Shown here one piece after another: positions 51,862-61,524 of a stretch of DNA of 64,000 nt; positions within the stretch are counted from its first letter, which is position 1, and every line of letters starts with the position of its first letter. The position numbers were made by a program, and so were the translations under genes. The stretch is from Sphingobacterium hungaricum (lineage in GTDB: Bacteria; Bacteroidota; Bacteroidia; Sphingobacteriales; Sphingobacteriaceae). The stretch lies in NCBI RefSeq assembly GCF_015210005.1, contig NZ_MU158698.1:1845352-1909351 (forward strand), in the 5' to 3' direction. Under the pieces are notes generated by a model, which saw only the letters and a list, made by a program, of their open reading frames with translations, searched no databases and had not been told where the DNA came from.

Positions 51862-54087
51862 ATGAACCACATTGCCATATTAGCTAAAGAATTAACTATT
51901 TCTGAAAAGCAAGTCCAGAATACGCTGGAATTATTGAAAGAAGGCGGAACCGTTCCATTCATCGCTCGCTACCGAAAAGAAGTAACTGGAAGTCTCGACG
52001 AAATCCAAGTGACGGCTATTCGTGACCGAATCAAACAGCTCGAAGATTTGGATAAACGTAAGGAAGCCATTCTGAAATCCATATTGGAGCAAGGAAAATT
52101 GACGCCAGATTTGGAAAAAAAGATTCAAGAGGTAGACTCGATGGCAAGGTTGGAAGATATTTACCTACCCTACAAACCAAAGCGCAGAACCAGAGCAAGC
52201 ATAGCTCGAGAGAAAGGATTGCAAGGTTTGGCTGATGAATTGTTGGCGCAAAAAGTTTCTGACGTTGAGTCGGTTTCGTTAAATTATGTCAACGAAGAAA
52301 AGGCTGTTAAATCTTCTGAAGAAGCGTTGGCTGGAGCCCGAGATATTCTGGCTGAGACAATCGTTGAAGATGCAAAAGTGAGGGAAGTGTCCAGAAAATT
52401 TTTTTACAATGATGGGAAATTTGTCAGCAAAGTTGTTCCTGGAAAAGAAGAGGCTGCTATAAAATATAAAGATTACTACGATTGGACAGAGTCGCTGAAA
52501 TCTGCACCATCGCATCGCGTTTTAGCGATGAGAAGAGGGGAGAAGGAAGAATTGCTGTACATGAGTATCGAAGTGGATGAGGATTTGATTTTGCCAAAAA
52601 TCGAAAGCCAATTTATTATTGCGAAGAATGAAGCAGCGAATCAAGTTAGGCTTGCCATCATGGATGGGTATAAACGTTTGTTGAAACCCTCGATGGAAAC
52701 TGAAATTCGTGTTTTGACCCGTCAAAAAGCGGATGAGGAGGCAATTCGAGTTTTCGCTGAAAATGCCAGACAGCTTTTGCTTGCTGCGCCGTTGGGTCAG
52801 AAGCGGTTAATTGCCATTGACCCTGGATTCCGCACGGGTTGCAAAACAGTTGTGTTGGATGAGCAAGGCACATTAGTCGAGAATTTAACGATTTATCCAC
52901 ACAATGGTTCCAATGGTTCAGCTGAGGCTGCTCATAAAATTTCTGAATTAGTCAAAAAGCATGCGATTGAAGCTATTGCGATTGGAAACGGAACTGCTGG
53001 ACGCGAAACGGAAGAATTTATCCGAAAACTCAACTTGGCTAGCGTTACCGTTGTGATGGTGAATGAGAGCGGTGCTTCCATTTATTCGGCTTCCGAAGTT
53101 GCGCGCGAGGAATTTCCAGATTATGATTTGACCGTGCGTGGTGCTATTTCCATCGGCCGGCGATTGATGGATCCTTTAGCAGAGTTAGTAAAAATTGATC
53201 CAAAATCGATTGGTGTTGGACAATACCAACACGATGTGGATCAAAATAAATTGCAGACTTCGCTAGATGATACTGTGATTTCTTGTGTCAATACTGTTGG
53301 TGTAGAATTAAACACCGCTTCAAAACAGATTTTGGCCTATGTTTCAGGTTTGGGACCTGCGCTGGCGCAACAAATTGTTAATTATCGCACAGAAAATGGT
53401 GCGTTCACTTCTCGCAAGGAACTGAAGAAAGTTCCTCGCTTGGGCGACAAAGCATTTGAACAAGCAGCGGGCTTTTTGCGTATCCGCAATGCGAAAAACC
53501 CACTTGACCGCTCTGCCGTTCATCCGGAGCGGTATGCTTTGGTTGAGCGAATGGCAAAAGATATTAATGCCAAAATCGAAGATTTAATGAGCGACGATGC
53601 ATTGCGTAAGAATCTTGTCTTGAATAAGTACACCAGCGAAGATGTAGGTTTGCCAACACTTCACGATATCCTTAAAGAATTAGCTAAGCCAGGCTTAGAC
53701 CCCCGCGAACAATTCGAGTCCTTTGCATTCGCCGAAGGCGTGAATAAAATTTCAGATCTAAGAATAGGAATGAAACTGCCAGGCATCGTGACTAACATCA
53801 CGAAATTCGGTGCATTTGTTGATATCGGCGTGCATCAAGATGGGTTGGTTCATTTAAGCCAGTTAGCTAATCGCTATATTTCCGACCCAAGCGAGGTAGT
53901 CAAAGTTCAGCAAAAGGTTGAAGTCACGGTCACTGAAGTCGACGAACAGCGAAACCGGATTGCCCTTTCGATGAAAACAGCAGAGGCATCTCCGAAAACG
54001 CAAAGAAGCCAAAGGCCTATTAAAAAAGAAGAAAGTAAAACTGATTTAGCTGATAAATTGGCGGCTTTGGCCAGCAAATTCAAATAA
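51862..54087 (+). CDS. tex: Tex-like RNA-binding transcription accessory protein
   Basis: 741 residues in the standard Tex order. Helical N-terminal half (PFIARYRKEVTGSLDEIQVTAIRDRIKQL near residue 32); a YqgF/RuvC-like domain at about 310-450 (LIAIDPGFRTGCKTVVLDEQG); helix-hairpin-helix motifs at about 490-560; and an S1 RNA-binding domain at about 640-710 (LPGIVTNITKFGAFVDIGVHQDGLVHLSQLANRYISDPSEVVKVQQKVEVTV). It binds nucleic acid and modulates transcription; the exact role is unclear. A Lys/Glu-rich tail ends the protein. The gene is followed by a strong bidirectional terminator. Confidence 0.95.
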   Translation: MNHIAILAKELTISEKQVQNTLELLKEGGTVPFIARYRKEVTGSLDEIQVTAIRDRIKQLEDLDKRKEAILKSILEQGKLTPDLEKKIQEVDSMARLEDIYLPYKPKRRTRASIAREKGLQGLADELLAQKVSDVESVSLNYVNEEKAVKSSEEALAGARDILAETIVEDAKVREVSRKFFYNDGKFVSKVVPGKEEAAIKYKDYYDWTESLKSAPSHRVLAMRRGEKEELLYMSIEVDEDLILPKIESQFIIAKNEAANQVRLAIMDGYKRLLKPSMETEIRVLTRQKADEEAIRVFAENARQLLLAAPLGQKRLIAIDPGFRTGCKTVVLDEQGTLVENLTIYPHNGSNGSAEAAHKISELVKKHAIEAIAIGNGTAGRETEEFIRKLNLASVTVVMVNESGASIYSASEVAREEFPDYDLTVRGAISIGRRLMDPLAELVKIDPKSIGVGQYQHDVDQNKLQTSLDDTVISCVNTVGVELNTASKQILAYVSGLGPALAQQIVNYRTENGAFTSRKELKKVPRLGDKAFEQAAGFLRIRNAKNPLDRSAVHPERYALVERMAKDINAKIEDLMSDDALRKNLVLNKYTSEDVGLPTLHDILKELAKPGLDPREQFESFAFAEGVNKISDLRIGMKLPGIVTNITKFGAFVDIGVHQDGLVHLSQLANRYISDPSEVVKVQQKVEVTVTEVDEQRNRIALSMKTAEASPKTQRSQRPIKKEESKTDLADKLAALASKFK

Positions 54088-54102
54088 TAGAACAAGCAAA
54101 AA

Positions 54103-54141
54103 TAACACAAAAGCCAGGAAATCTTCTGGCTTTTGTGTTAT
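54103..54141. terminator. Bidirectional terminator between tex and kup
   Basis: Stem AACACAAAAGCCAG / CTGGCTTTTGTGTT, 14 bp, 8-nt loop. The kup stop codon lies within it. Confidence 0.9.
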
Positions 54142-56081
54142 TCAATTCTTTTTAATTTGACTTCATCGGTCGTCGGAATATTGAGTGGCACTCGTTCTAG
54201 CGTTACAAAGCTACTGTCAAGGCCAAATCCCTTTTCTTCAGACAAGCTGAATTTTTTAAGCGTTTTATAGATTTCCAAAATTATTTTTTCATGCCATTTC
54301 AAATCTTTTGTTTTTGAAATCACTTTCTCTAACACAACAAAATTGAAATCGCCTGTAATATTATGTTTCTTCAAGGTTTTATAGCTGCTGATTATGCTCA
54401 CTTCATTATTGGCAACCATATCCTCAACAACTTTACGGAACAGTAAACTAATACGTTGCTCTTCCCTAAAACCGAGTTTAAAATCTATGCGGATTACTTT
54501 TCCTGGAATCAGTTGCTGCACGACATATTCCCTTGTGTGCGGATGGTCCATCACGTCTACGTGAACAAACCAATAAATATCAGCACGTTTGGGTTTCTTA
54601 TTCAGGATAGAATACATTACTTTCGATTCAATCTCATTTTTATTATTCGCACTGGTCAAATAAACCAAATGCGATGCGAAAGGAGCAACCGATTCATCTT
54701 CGCTCAGTTCCGAAAGAATGGGGTAATATTTTCTGATATCAACAAATTTGACAAAGCTGTTTTTGATTTTGCGAGCGCCGTACCAAGAAAACATCACAAT
54801 AAATATGGTCGTCGCCAAAAGCAATGTCAACCATCCACCCTCATGAATTTTTAATGCATTTCCGGCAAGGAAAACGAATTCAATTCCTAAATATAAAATT
54901 AGAAATAGAGCGATAAAAATTGGTTTTACGCGTTTTCTGCTCAAATAAAAACCCATCAAAACTGTTGTGGTAATAAAAGTCAGGTTAATAGCCAGTCCGT
55001 AGGCAGCCTCCATCTGGTCGGAATGTTGGAACACAGCGATAATCAGCATACAGCCTGCATACAGAATAAAGTTGATGGAAGGTACATACAATTGACCTCG
55101 GTGGTCGCTCGGATAGCGGATAGAGACCTTCGGCCAAATATTCAAGCGAACGGCTTCTGAAATTAATGTAAACGAGCCCGAAATCATTGCTTGACTGGCA
55201 ATAATCGCGGCGATGGTAGCGATTACAATTCCATAAGGAACAAACCATCCCGGCATAATGGCATAAAAGGGATTTAATTCACCTATTTGAGAACCTGTAT
55301 TTTCCAACAGCCACGCACCTTGTCCAAAATAATTTAAGACTAAAGTTATTTTAACGAAAATCCAGCTTATGCGAATATTTGATTTACCACAGTGTCCCAT
55401 GTCCGAATACAGGGCCTCAGCCCCTGTCGTACAAAGAAAGACAGCACCTACGATAAACAAAGCATTTGGACTATCGATTAGCGTTTTTACAGCATAATAT
55501 GGGTTCAGCGCTTTCAGTACCTCCGGTGAGTGGCCAACATACATTAATCCTAAAACACCAATTGTCGAAAACCAAATAAGCATTAAGGGACCAAAAACTT
55601 TCCCAACGATTGACGTTCCGAAACGTTGGATAAAAAACAAAATACTGATAATCAGAACAACAATTGGGATTGTTGGAACTCCAGGATGACGGATTGCGAT
55701 ACCTTCCACTGCCGAAGATATGGTAATAGCAGGCGTAATCATTCCGTCAGCTAATAAAGTACTTGCGCCAATAATGGCAGGAATAATCAGCCATTTTGCT
55801 TTGCGCCGTACTAAAGAATACAGGGAAAGAATACCGCCTTCGCCATTGTTGTCGGCGTTCAAGGTGATGATAACGTATTTTACAGTTGTTTGAAGGGTTA
55901 ATGTCCAGAAGATACAGGATAAGCTACCAAGAATCAAATCGTGGTCGATAGCTCCTGTGCTGAAGATGGCTTTGAAAACATATAGAGGTGATGTTCCAAT
56001 ATCGCCAAAAATAATACCTAAACTTATCAGCAAACCTGCTGAACTGAGTGTCTGTACGGAGGATTTATGCTCGGATGACAT
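54138..56081 (-). CDS. kup: Kup-family low-affinity potassium transporter
   Basis: 647 residues. About 12 membrane helices in the first 430 residues. The start SAGLLISLGIIFGDIGTSPLYVFKAIF and the NNGEGGILSLYSLVRRKAKW segment are Kup signatures, as is LLADGMITPAITISSAVEGI. The soluble C-terminal domain (about 440-647) is present. Kup takes up K+ with H+ across the inner membrane. The gene has its own promoter (56098-56130) and terminates in the hairpin shared with tex. Confidence 0.95.
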   Translation of the reverse strand: MSSEHKSSVQTLSSAGLLISLGIIFGDIGTSPLYVFKAIFSTGAIDHDLILGSLSCIFWTLTLQTTVKYVIITLNADNNGEGGILSLYSLVRRKAKWLIIPAIIGASTLLADGMITPAITISSAVEGIAIRHPGVPTIPIVVLIISILFFIQRFGTSIVGKVFGPLMLIWFSTIGVLGLMYVGHSPEVLKALNPYYAVKTLIDSPNALFIVGAVFLCTTGAEALYSDMGHCGKSNIRISWIFVKITLVLNYFGQGAWLLENTGSQIGELNPFYAIMPGWFVPYGIVIATIAAIIASQAMISGSFTLISEAVRLNIWPKVSIRYPSDHRGQLYVPSINFILYAGCMLIIAVFQHSDQMEAAYGLAINLTFITTTVLMGFYLSRKRVKPIFIALFLILYLGIEFVFLAGNALKIHEGGWLTLLLATTIFIVMFSWYGARKIKNSFVKFVDIRKYYPILSELSEDESVAPFASHLVYLTSANNKNEIESKVMYSILNKKPKRADIYWFVHVDVMDHPHTREYVVQQLIPGKVIRIDFKLGFREEQRISLLFRKVVEDMVANNEVSIISSYKTLKKHNITGDFNFVVLEKVISKTKDLKWHEKIILEIYKTLKKFSLSEEKGFGLDSSFVTLERVPLNIPTTDEVKLKRIE

Positions 56082-56097
56082 ACAATAAAATTATGTG

Positions 56098-56130
56098 CAA
56101 ATATACCTTAAAAAGAATGCCAATATCAAA
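56098..56130 (-). promoter_or_regulatory. Promoter of kup
   Basis: Minus strand TTTG (56130-56127), 21 nt, TATATTTG (56105-56098); start expected about 10 nt before the ATG at 56081. Confidence 0.6.
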
Positions 56131-56301
56131 AAAAAGTTTGCCAACGTAAATTCTTGTTAAAAATTGTTAAATGGAAAAATAAATTTTCGAATTATTAACC
56201 ATTAGATTGTAAAAAGAATTACTTTTGTATGTAGGAATTGTGGGTTATTTAACATACTTTTGATTAAACCAATAACCAGATTTAACAGTCTTATAAAGTA
56301 A

Positions 56302-56712
56302 ATGAAAAGAAATTACAGAATCGTACACTATGTTATCTTGACTATCATGCTCGCCATGAGTGGTAAAGGCATGTTGTATGCTTCGAATTTTTCTGCTTTG
56401 TCTACATCAAAAACTACTGTCAATATCATTAATGAGGAAGAGGAAGAGAAAGCGGTTTCCAATGTGAAAGTCTTTTTTAATCCGATTGCTCAGCAAATTT
56501 CAGTTTCACTAAAAGTGAACAAGCAAAATAATACGACCATTAAAGTGATGGATGCATTGGGCAATGAAGTATTGAGCTTAATGAACGGTACTTTGGAAGT
56601 CGGTAACCAAAACCTGAACTTCGAAACGAATGATAAGTTAACAGCAGGATTTTATTTTGTTCGTGTATCTGTCGGAACAGAAACCGTAGTTAAACGTATT
56701 TCTGTACGATAA
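56302..56712 (+). CDS. Small secreted protein made almost only of a T9SS sorting domain
   Basis: 136 residues: an N-terminal signal segment (IVHYVILTIMLAMSGKGMLYAS), a short Ser/Thr and Glu linker (NEEEEEKAV), then about 80 residues of type-A C-terminal domain (VKVFFNPIAQQISVSLKVNKQNNTTIKVMDALGNEVLSL ... LTAGFYFVRVSVGTETVVKRISV). This is the signal that directs proteins through the type IX secretion system to the surface. No cargo domain is present: it may be a decoy or regulatory peptide, or the remainder of a shortened gene. TACTTTTG boxes are found upstream near 56218 and 56255, without a matching -33 box. Confidence 0.8.
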   Translation: MKRNYRIVHYVILTIMLAMSGKGMLYASNFSALSTSKTTVNIINEEEEEKAVSNVKVFFNPIAQQISVSLKVNKQNNTTIKVMDALGNEVLSLMNGTLEVGNQNLNFETNDKLTAGFYFVRVSVGTETVVKRISVR

Positions 56713-56778
56713 TTCTTTATTCCTTTTTAAAAAAGGAGATTTCAGATTTAATTTTTTAGAACAGTGTTGGATGGATTA

Positions 56779-58776
56779 TTATTCTTCGTCAATCCACAAA
56801 CCATCATCTTGGATAATTCCAATCAATTCATCAAGCGCTTTAGCTGATGTAACATTTCGTTTCACAACTTCTTTACCTCGGTATAGCGTGATTTTATCTG
56901 GCCCAGCACCAACGTATCCGTAATCAGCATCTGCCATTTCTCCAGGTCCATTCACAATGCAACCCATAATTGCAATTTTAAGGCCTTTTAAATGGTTTGT
57001 ACGGCTGCGAATCATTTGCGTTGTCTCTTGCAGGTCAAACAATGTTCTTCCACAGCTAGGGCAAGAAATGTATTCAGTTTTTGATATGCGCGAACGGGTA
57101 GCCTGTAAAATGCCGAAGGATAGCGAAGCGATGTTTTCAATCGGCGTAGCTGGAGTATCAATCCAAATGCCATCTCCCAAACCATCAATCAATAGCGCAC
57201 CAAAATCTGTTGCGGTATACAATTGGATTTTCGAAATTGGCTCTTCGGGGTTCATAATGTCATTCGGTCCTGAAAAATCCTGTGGGAAGTAACTTCTTTT
57301 GATAATTACTGGATTTGTCAATCCAATGCTTTGAATATTGTTGAAAAACTGACGTTGCTCAGCCATGCCATGCTCGTGAGTGGTTTCTAAAATAAACACT
57401 AGGTTGTCATTCACTAGTAATTCTTCAAAATCAGAAGTTGACAAATCTTCATTTGAAATATGTACTAAGTTTATAAACGAATCTTTGACTTCAGACTGAT
57501 TGTATTCTTTTAAAGTGTAGACTGGGTGTGCGTTTGTTTTATTCGCAAGCGTCAGCCAAGTTGAATAGTTATACAAAACTTTTAAGTTGCCCGGCAACGT
57601 AAAAGATGGCAATTCATCACCGAAAAATGCAAAATCAATGGACTGGTCGCCCATGTGATATTTATCATTCAGAACATCATATCGATAACCAACATGTGTT
57701 AAAATGCTAGCATCTTTCAAATTTTGACGCGATAAATCAACAATAATGCGAGGAACTAACGAACCGCCGACAAATGCATTCACTTCCGTCGAATCAAAAG
57801 GCTTGGTTTCTGTATTTCCAGAAAGATTAAGAATCTCTCTTGCTGGGTTTTGCTCAAGCTGGTTTGCACGTTTGGAATACCGGTTAACCAAAGCGATTGC
57901 TACTGGAGCTTCAAATTCAGGTTCTTCCGTTAAGGAAACTCGAACGGTGTCGCCCAAGCCATCTTCCAATAAAGTTCCGATACCAACAGCTGATTTTATG
58001 CGTCCGTCTTCTCCATCTCCTGCTTCGGTTACTCCCAAATGCAAAGGATAATTCATGTTTTCGGCGAACATTTTTTCGACCAGCAATCGGTAAGCCTGAA
58101 CCATCACCTGAGGATTGGACGATTTCATAGAAACCACCAAATTATAATAATTCAAATCTTCGCAAATGCGAATAAATTCCAAAGCCGATTCCACCATTCC
58201 TTCTGGCGTATCGCCATATTGGCTCATGATGCGGTCGGATAAAGACCCGTGATTGGTTCCGATTCGGATAGCAGTTCCGTATTCTTTGCAAATCTTCACT
58301 AACGGTGAGAATTTAGAATAAATGCGGTCGAGTTCGGCTTGATAAGATGCTTCTGTGTAGGCTAGTTGGTCGAATTTCTTTTTGTCAGCATAGTTCCCGG
58401 GATTGATACGTACTTTTTCTACAATCCGTGCAGCGACCTCCGCTGCATTTGGGGTGAAATGGATATCGGCAACAAGCGGTACATCATATCCTCTCGCTAA
58501 CAATCCTTTTTTGATATTGGCTAAATTCTCTGCTTCTTTGATGCTCGGTGCAGTAATTCGCACGTATTCACAACCTGCGTCAACCATTCGGATGGTTTGT
58601 TCGATTGAACCCAAAGTGTCCATCGTATCGATGGTTGTCATACTTTGGATACGGATTGGGTGATGTGCGCCCATAGGCACATTGCCAATCGTAACCTCGC
58701 GGGTTAAAAAGCGTGAATAAGTTGTTTTTGAGTTACAATAACCACCTTGCAATAGTATTGAATTAGTTGCATCCAT
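56779..58776 (-). CDS. ispG: 4-hydroxy-3-methylbut-2-en-1-yl diphosphate synthase (GcpE/IspG)
   Basis: 665 residues: the long form, with an inserted domain (about 290-560) between the TIM-barrel and the iron-sulfur domain, as in Bacteroidota, Chlamydiae and plants. Barrel signature: REVTIGNVPMGAHHPIRIQSMTTIDTMDTLGSIEQTIRMVDAGCEYVRITAPS. The [4Fe-4S] ligands are in SCPSCGRTLFDLQ (two Cys) and GCIVNGPGEMADADYGYVG (one Cys), about residues 577-625. It reduces MEcPP to HMBPP, the second to last step of the MEP isoprenoid pathway, in the cytosol. A TAACTTTG box lies just 9 nt before the ATG, suggesting a very short leader. Confidence 0.97.
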   Translation of the reverse strand: MDATNSILLQGGYCNSKTTYSRFLTREVTIGNVPMGAHHPIRIQSMTTIDTMDTLGSIEQTIRMVDAGCEYVRITAPSIKEAENLANIKKGLLARGYDVPLVADIHFTPNAAEVAARIVEKVRINPGNYADKKKFDQLAYTEASYQAELDRIYSKFSPLVKICKEYGTAIRIGTNHGSLSDRIMSQYGDTPEGMVESALEFIRICEDLNYYNLVVSMKSSNPQVMVQAYRLLVEKMFAENMNYPLHLGVTEAGDGEDGRIKSAVGIGTLLEDGLGDTVRVSLTEEPEFEAPVAIALVNRYSKRANQLEQNPAREILNLSGNTETKPFDSTEVNAFVGGSLVPRIIVDLSRQNLKDASILTHVGYRYDVLNDKYHMGDQSIDFAFFGDELPSFTLPGNLKVLYNYSTWLTLANKTNAHPVYTLKEYNQSEVKDSFINLVHISNEDLSTSDFEELLVNDNLVFILETTHEHGMAEQRQFFNNIQSIGLTNPVIIKRSYFPQDFSGPNDIMNPEEPISKIQLYTATDFGALLIDGLGDGIWIDTPATPIENIASLSFGILQATRSRISKTEYISCPSCGRTLFDLQETTQMIRSRTNHLKGLKIAIMGCIVNGPGEMADADYGYVGAGPDKITLYRGKEVVKRNVTSAKALDELIGIIQDDGLWIDEE

Positions 58777-58806
58777 ATCTATTGCAAAGTTAGTTATTTT
58801 ATAGAA

Positions 58807-59736
58807 TTAATACCTTGTTACCTCGAATGAATTCGCAGCGCCTGTCAAATCGATTTCATAGCGATTGGTTGCTTCATCGAAATTTGATGTTTTGTACACG
58901 TCGCCCTCTTGAATATCAAATCCTGAGATTTTTTTGCTGGACAAGATGCTTTCTTGTGTGTACGAGCAAGCTGCATCTTTAGGTAGTTTTAAGTAAATCT
59001 TCGAAGCTGCTGTCGCAATTTCAATTTTCGTTACGCCGTTCAAAGGTTCGCCTAACGTTAATTTCATGTTTGCTGCCCCAGAATTTATATTCATGTTGCT
59101 GATTTTATACCCGCTTAAATCGCAAGTGAAATTGGCAGCGCCAATGTTGAATTCCAAATCCCAAATCGGGTTTTTATGCAAGGTGAAATAGGTTGTGTTC
59201 GTCCTGTTCTTCGATTTTCCGAAAGATTTCGAATTCACTATCAGCGTTTTTTGCTCATTATCTTTTTTGGTTGTGTTGAGTTCAATGCCCATTTTATCAT
59301 TGATGCTCCAAGCTACGAATAAGTTAGCAGAATCTTTCTGCTCGAAAACATAATTTCCGCTGCCTCCGTTGAAAATCAATTTTGCTTTTTCATCATTTTC
59401 ATAAATGGATTCGACACGCTGAACCATATCTTCATCCTTGTTGTCATTTATAGATATATTTTCAGAAAATAAATCTTGTGATGAATAGGAGTCTCTAGGC
59501 GTAGTCAATCCTTTTATCAATAAAACCGAACAAATAACTACATTGACTCCAATGGTGATGTATCCACCATAAGGTTTGTTCTGAACGATTAGATTGATAC
59601 CTAAAGCAATAATCAGCAATGGAATTAATTTTATGATTGCCCAAAAATTGAAATCGATGATATCGAAATTATGAAGCAATACGACTAATCCTATAAACAC
59701 TAACCAAATTCCCGAAATTATTGTGTTACTTTTCAT
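58807..59736 (-). CDS. LiaF/LiaI-like membrane protein with C-terminal beta domain
   Basis: 309 residues. Three N-terminal membrane segments (about 5-21, 30-50, 58-75; FGIWLVFIGLVVLLHNFDII-like start with the LiaF-type pattern) are followed by a beta-rich soluble domain (about 115-309, with NSGAANMKLTLGEPLNGVTKIEIATAASKIYLKLPKDA), as in LiaF/DUF5668-type envelope-stress proteins. It may sense or respond to cell-envelope stress; no two-component genes are next to it. A palindrome that overlaps the promoter's -7 box (59762-59783) suggests repression by an unknown factor. Confidence 0.7.
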   Translation of the reverse strand: MKSNTIISGIWLVFIGLVVLLHNFDIIDFNFWAIIKLIPLLIIALGINLIVQNKPYGGYITIGVNVVICSVLLIKGLTTPRDSYSSQDLFSENISINDNKDEDMVQRVESIYENDEKAKLIFNGGSGNYVFEQKDSANLFVAWSINDKMGIELNTTKKDNEQKTLIVNSKSFGKSKNRTNTTYFTLHKNPIWDLEFNIGAANFTCDLSGYKISNMNINSGAANMKLTLGEPLNGVTKIEIATAASKIYLKLPKDAACSYTQESILSSKKISGFDIQEGDVYKTSNFDEATNRYEIDLTGAANSFEVTRY

Positions 59737-59761
59737 ATGTTAAATTACAAGTTGAATATTA

Positions 59762-59783
59762 AATACTATTCAAAAGTAGTATT
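59762..59783. promoter_or_regulatory. Palindromic operator candidate before the LiaF-like gene
   Basis: AATACTA, 8 nt, TAGTATT: perfect arms. On the minus strand TACTTTTG, a -7-like box, lies inside it, 33-40 nt before the ATG at 59736. Confidence 0.5.
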
Positions 59784-59967
59784 CAAATGTATGGCAATTT
59801 ATTTATTTTAGGTCATGTTCTTCAATTATTCGGTGAATACTATACTTTTGTCGGTGAATGAATTGCTTTTTTTGTATTTTCATCGCAAATATCCAAACAA
59901 TTTTAATGCTTGGAGGTTTAGAAAATAGCTTTAAAAATTCTAAAAGTTAATCTTAAGGAAATAGAAT

Positions 59968-60702
59968 ATGATGATAACTAGTCTGGGTGAATATGTCTTG
60001 CTTTTAAAGAAGGTTTTCAAGAAGCCGGAAAAATGGAAAGTGTACAGAAAGGAGATTATTCATGAGATGGAAGATATTGGAGTGGGGTCGCTGGGCTTAA
60101 TTGTTATTATTTCGACATTTATCGGAGCTGTAATGACGATGCAAATTGCTTTTCAATTGGTTTCCGATTTAATTCCTTCATCCGTTATTGGGCAGATTAA
60201 CCGAGATTCAAATATTCTTGAACTTGGGCCGACTATTTCAGCATTGGTGTTAATGGGAAAAGTAGGTTCATCTATTTCCTCTCAAATTGGTTCCATGCGT
60301 GTGACAGAACAAATCGATGCGTTGGAAATTATGGGAATAAATGCCGCTGGATATTTAATCTTACCTAAAATTATTGCAGGAATCGTAATGGTTCCGGTTT
60401 TAGTAACAATAGCGATTGGCTGTGCAATTTTCGGCGGTTTGGTTGGTGGTTCATTATCTGGAGCAGTTTCCGCACAAGAATATATTGAGGGTATCCGTAG
60501 CGGATTTATTGGCTTCACGATTGCAGTAGCTTTGGTGAAAGCTTTCGTATTTGGTTTTATCATCACGACAGTTCCTGCCTACAAAGGTTTCTATGTGAGC
60601 GGAGGAGCTTTAGAAGTTGGTCAAGCAGGTACAAAAGCGGTAGTAATAGGTTGTATTTCGATATTAGCAAGTGATTATGTGATTACTGCATTAATGTTAT
60701 AA
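59968..60702 (+). CDS. mlaE: MlaE-type ABC permease for lipid transport
   Basis: 244 residues with about five membrane segments. Hallmarks are IVIISTFIGAVMTMQIAFQL, VIGQINRDSNILELGPTISALVLMGKVGSSISSQIGSMRVTEQIDALEIMGI, and the C-terminal GFIITTVPAYKGFYVSGGALEVGQAGTKAVV. It is the inner-membrane channel of the Mla/MCE phospholipid system that works with MlaF and with an MCE protein such as the one at 42253-43200. mlaF begins 2 nt after its stop, so the two are one operon. Confidence 0.95.
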   Translation: MMITSLGEYVLLLKKVFKKPEKWKVYRKEIIHEMEDIGVGSLGLIVIISTFIGAVMTMQIAFQLVSDLIPSSVIGQINRDSNILELGPTISALVLMGKVGSSISSQIGSMRVTEQIDALEIMGINAAGYLILPKIIAGIVMVPVLVTIAIGCAIFGGLVGGSLSGAVSAQEYIEGIRSGFIGFTIAVALVKAFVFGFIITTVPAYKGFYVSGGALEVGQAGTKAVVIGCISILASDYVITALML

Positions 60703-60704
60703 AA

Positions 60705-61460
60705 ATGATTGAAGTTCAAAATTTAGATAAATCCTTCGGGAGTAATCACGTTTTAAAAGACATTGATGTCATATTCGAACCTGGTAAAGTAAACTTGATT
60801 ATTGGAGGTTCGGGTTCCGGGAAAAGTACGTTGTTAAAATGCATCGTCGGTCTTCATGAGCCCGATGCAGGAAAAGTGTTTTTTGACAAGCAAGATTTCA
60901 CGCATCTGGATTTCGAAGAGCGTATTCCAATCCGTCGGGAAATCGGTATGCTGTTTCAAAATTCAGCTTTGTTCGATTCCATGACGGTTGAACAAAACAT
61001 AACTTTTACACTGGATTTATTTACTGAAGATTCTAAGCAGGAAAAAATAGATAGAGCAAATTTCTGTCTAGAGCGCGTGAATTTAGCGGGCAAAAATCAG
61101 TTGTATCCAGCGGAATTATCTGGAGGAATGAAGAAACGTGTGGGTATCGCGCGAGCAATCAGCATGAATCCAAAATACTTATTCTGTGATGAACCGAATT
61201 CTGGATTAGACCCAGCAACGTCGATATTGATTGATGAATTGATTCAAGACCTGACCGACGAATTCAAATGTACAACGGTTGTCGTTACGCATGATATGAA
61301 CTCGGTGATGGGCATCGGACAATACATTATGTTTTTGCATAAAGGCCAAAAGTTCTGGGAAGGCTCCAACCAGGACATGATGAACTCAGATGTTAAAGAA
61401 TTAAATGATTTCGTATTTGCTAGTCCCTTAATGCAAGCTGCGAAAAAGGTTTTGGTGTAG
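60705..61460 (+). CDS. mlaF: MlaF-type ABC ATPase for lipid transport
   Basis: 251 residues with a full ATPase core. Walker A IIGGSGSGKST (about 33-43), Q-loop LFQNSALFD, signature LSGGMKKRVGIARA (about 140-153), Walker B YLFCDEPNSGLDP, and H-loop VVTHDMNSV. The LSGGM variant and the NSGLDP segment are typical of MlaF/Ttg2A proteins. It powers MlaE for phospholipid transfer between the membranes. It is 2 nt behind mlaE. The toxin-antitoxin pair starts 64 nt later. Confidence 0.96.
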   Translation: MIEVQNLDKSFGSNHVLKDIDVIFEPGKVNLIIGGSGSGKSTLLKCIVGLHEPDAGKVFFDKQDFTHLDFEERIPIRREIGMLFQNSALFDSMTVEQNITFTLDLFTEDSKQEKIDRANFCLERVNLAGKNQLYPAELSGGMKKRVGIARAISMNPKYLFCDEPNSGLDPATSILIDELIQDLTDEFKCTTVVVTHDMNSVMGIGQYIMFLHKGQKFWEGSNQDMMNSDVKELNDFVFASPLMQAAKKVLV

Positions 61461-61468
61461 TACTCCTT

Positions 61469-61509
61469 CTTGTTTTTTGTTATCTTATTAGCTAACTTTA
61501 TGATGTTAG
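61469..61509 (+). promoter_or_regulatory. Promoter and operator candidate of the toxin-antitoxin pair
   Basis: CTTG (61469-61472), 20 nt, TAACTTTA (61493-61500): close to the Bacteroidota consensus. The -7 box is partly within an inverted repeat CTAAC ... GTTAG (61492-61509), a natural site for the XRE antitoxin. Confidence 0.5.
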
Positions 61510-61524
61510 ATTTTAAGGATTCTT

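Noticed and set aside
56720..56760. CCTTTTTAAAAAAGG hairpin between the T9SS gene and ispG
   Set aside because: Weak A/T-rich stem and poor T-run; not convincing as a terminator.
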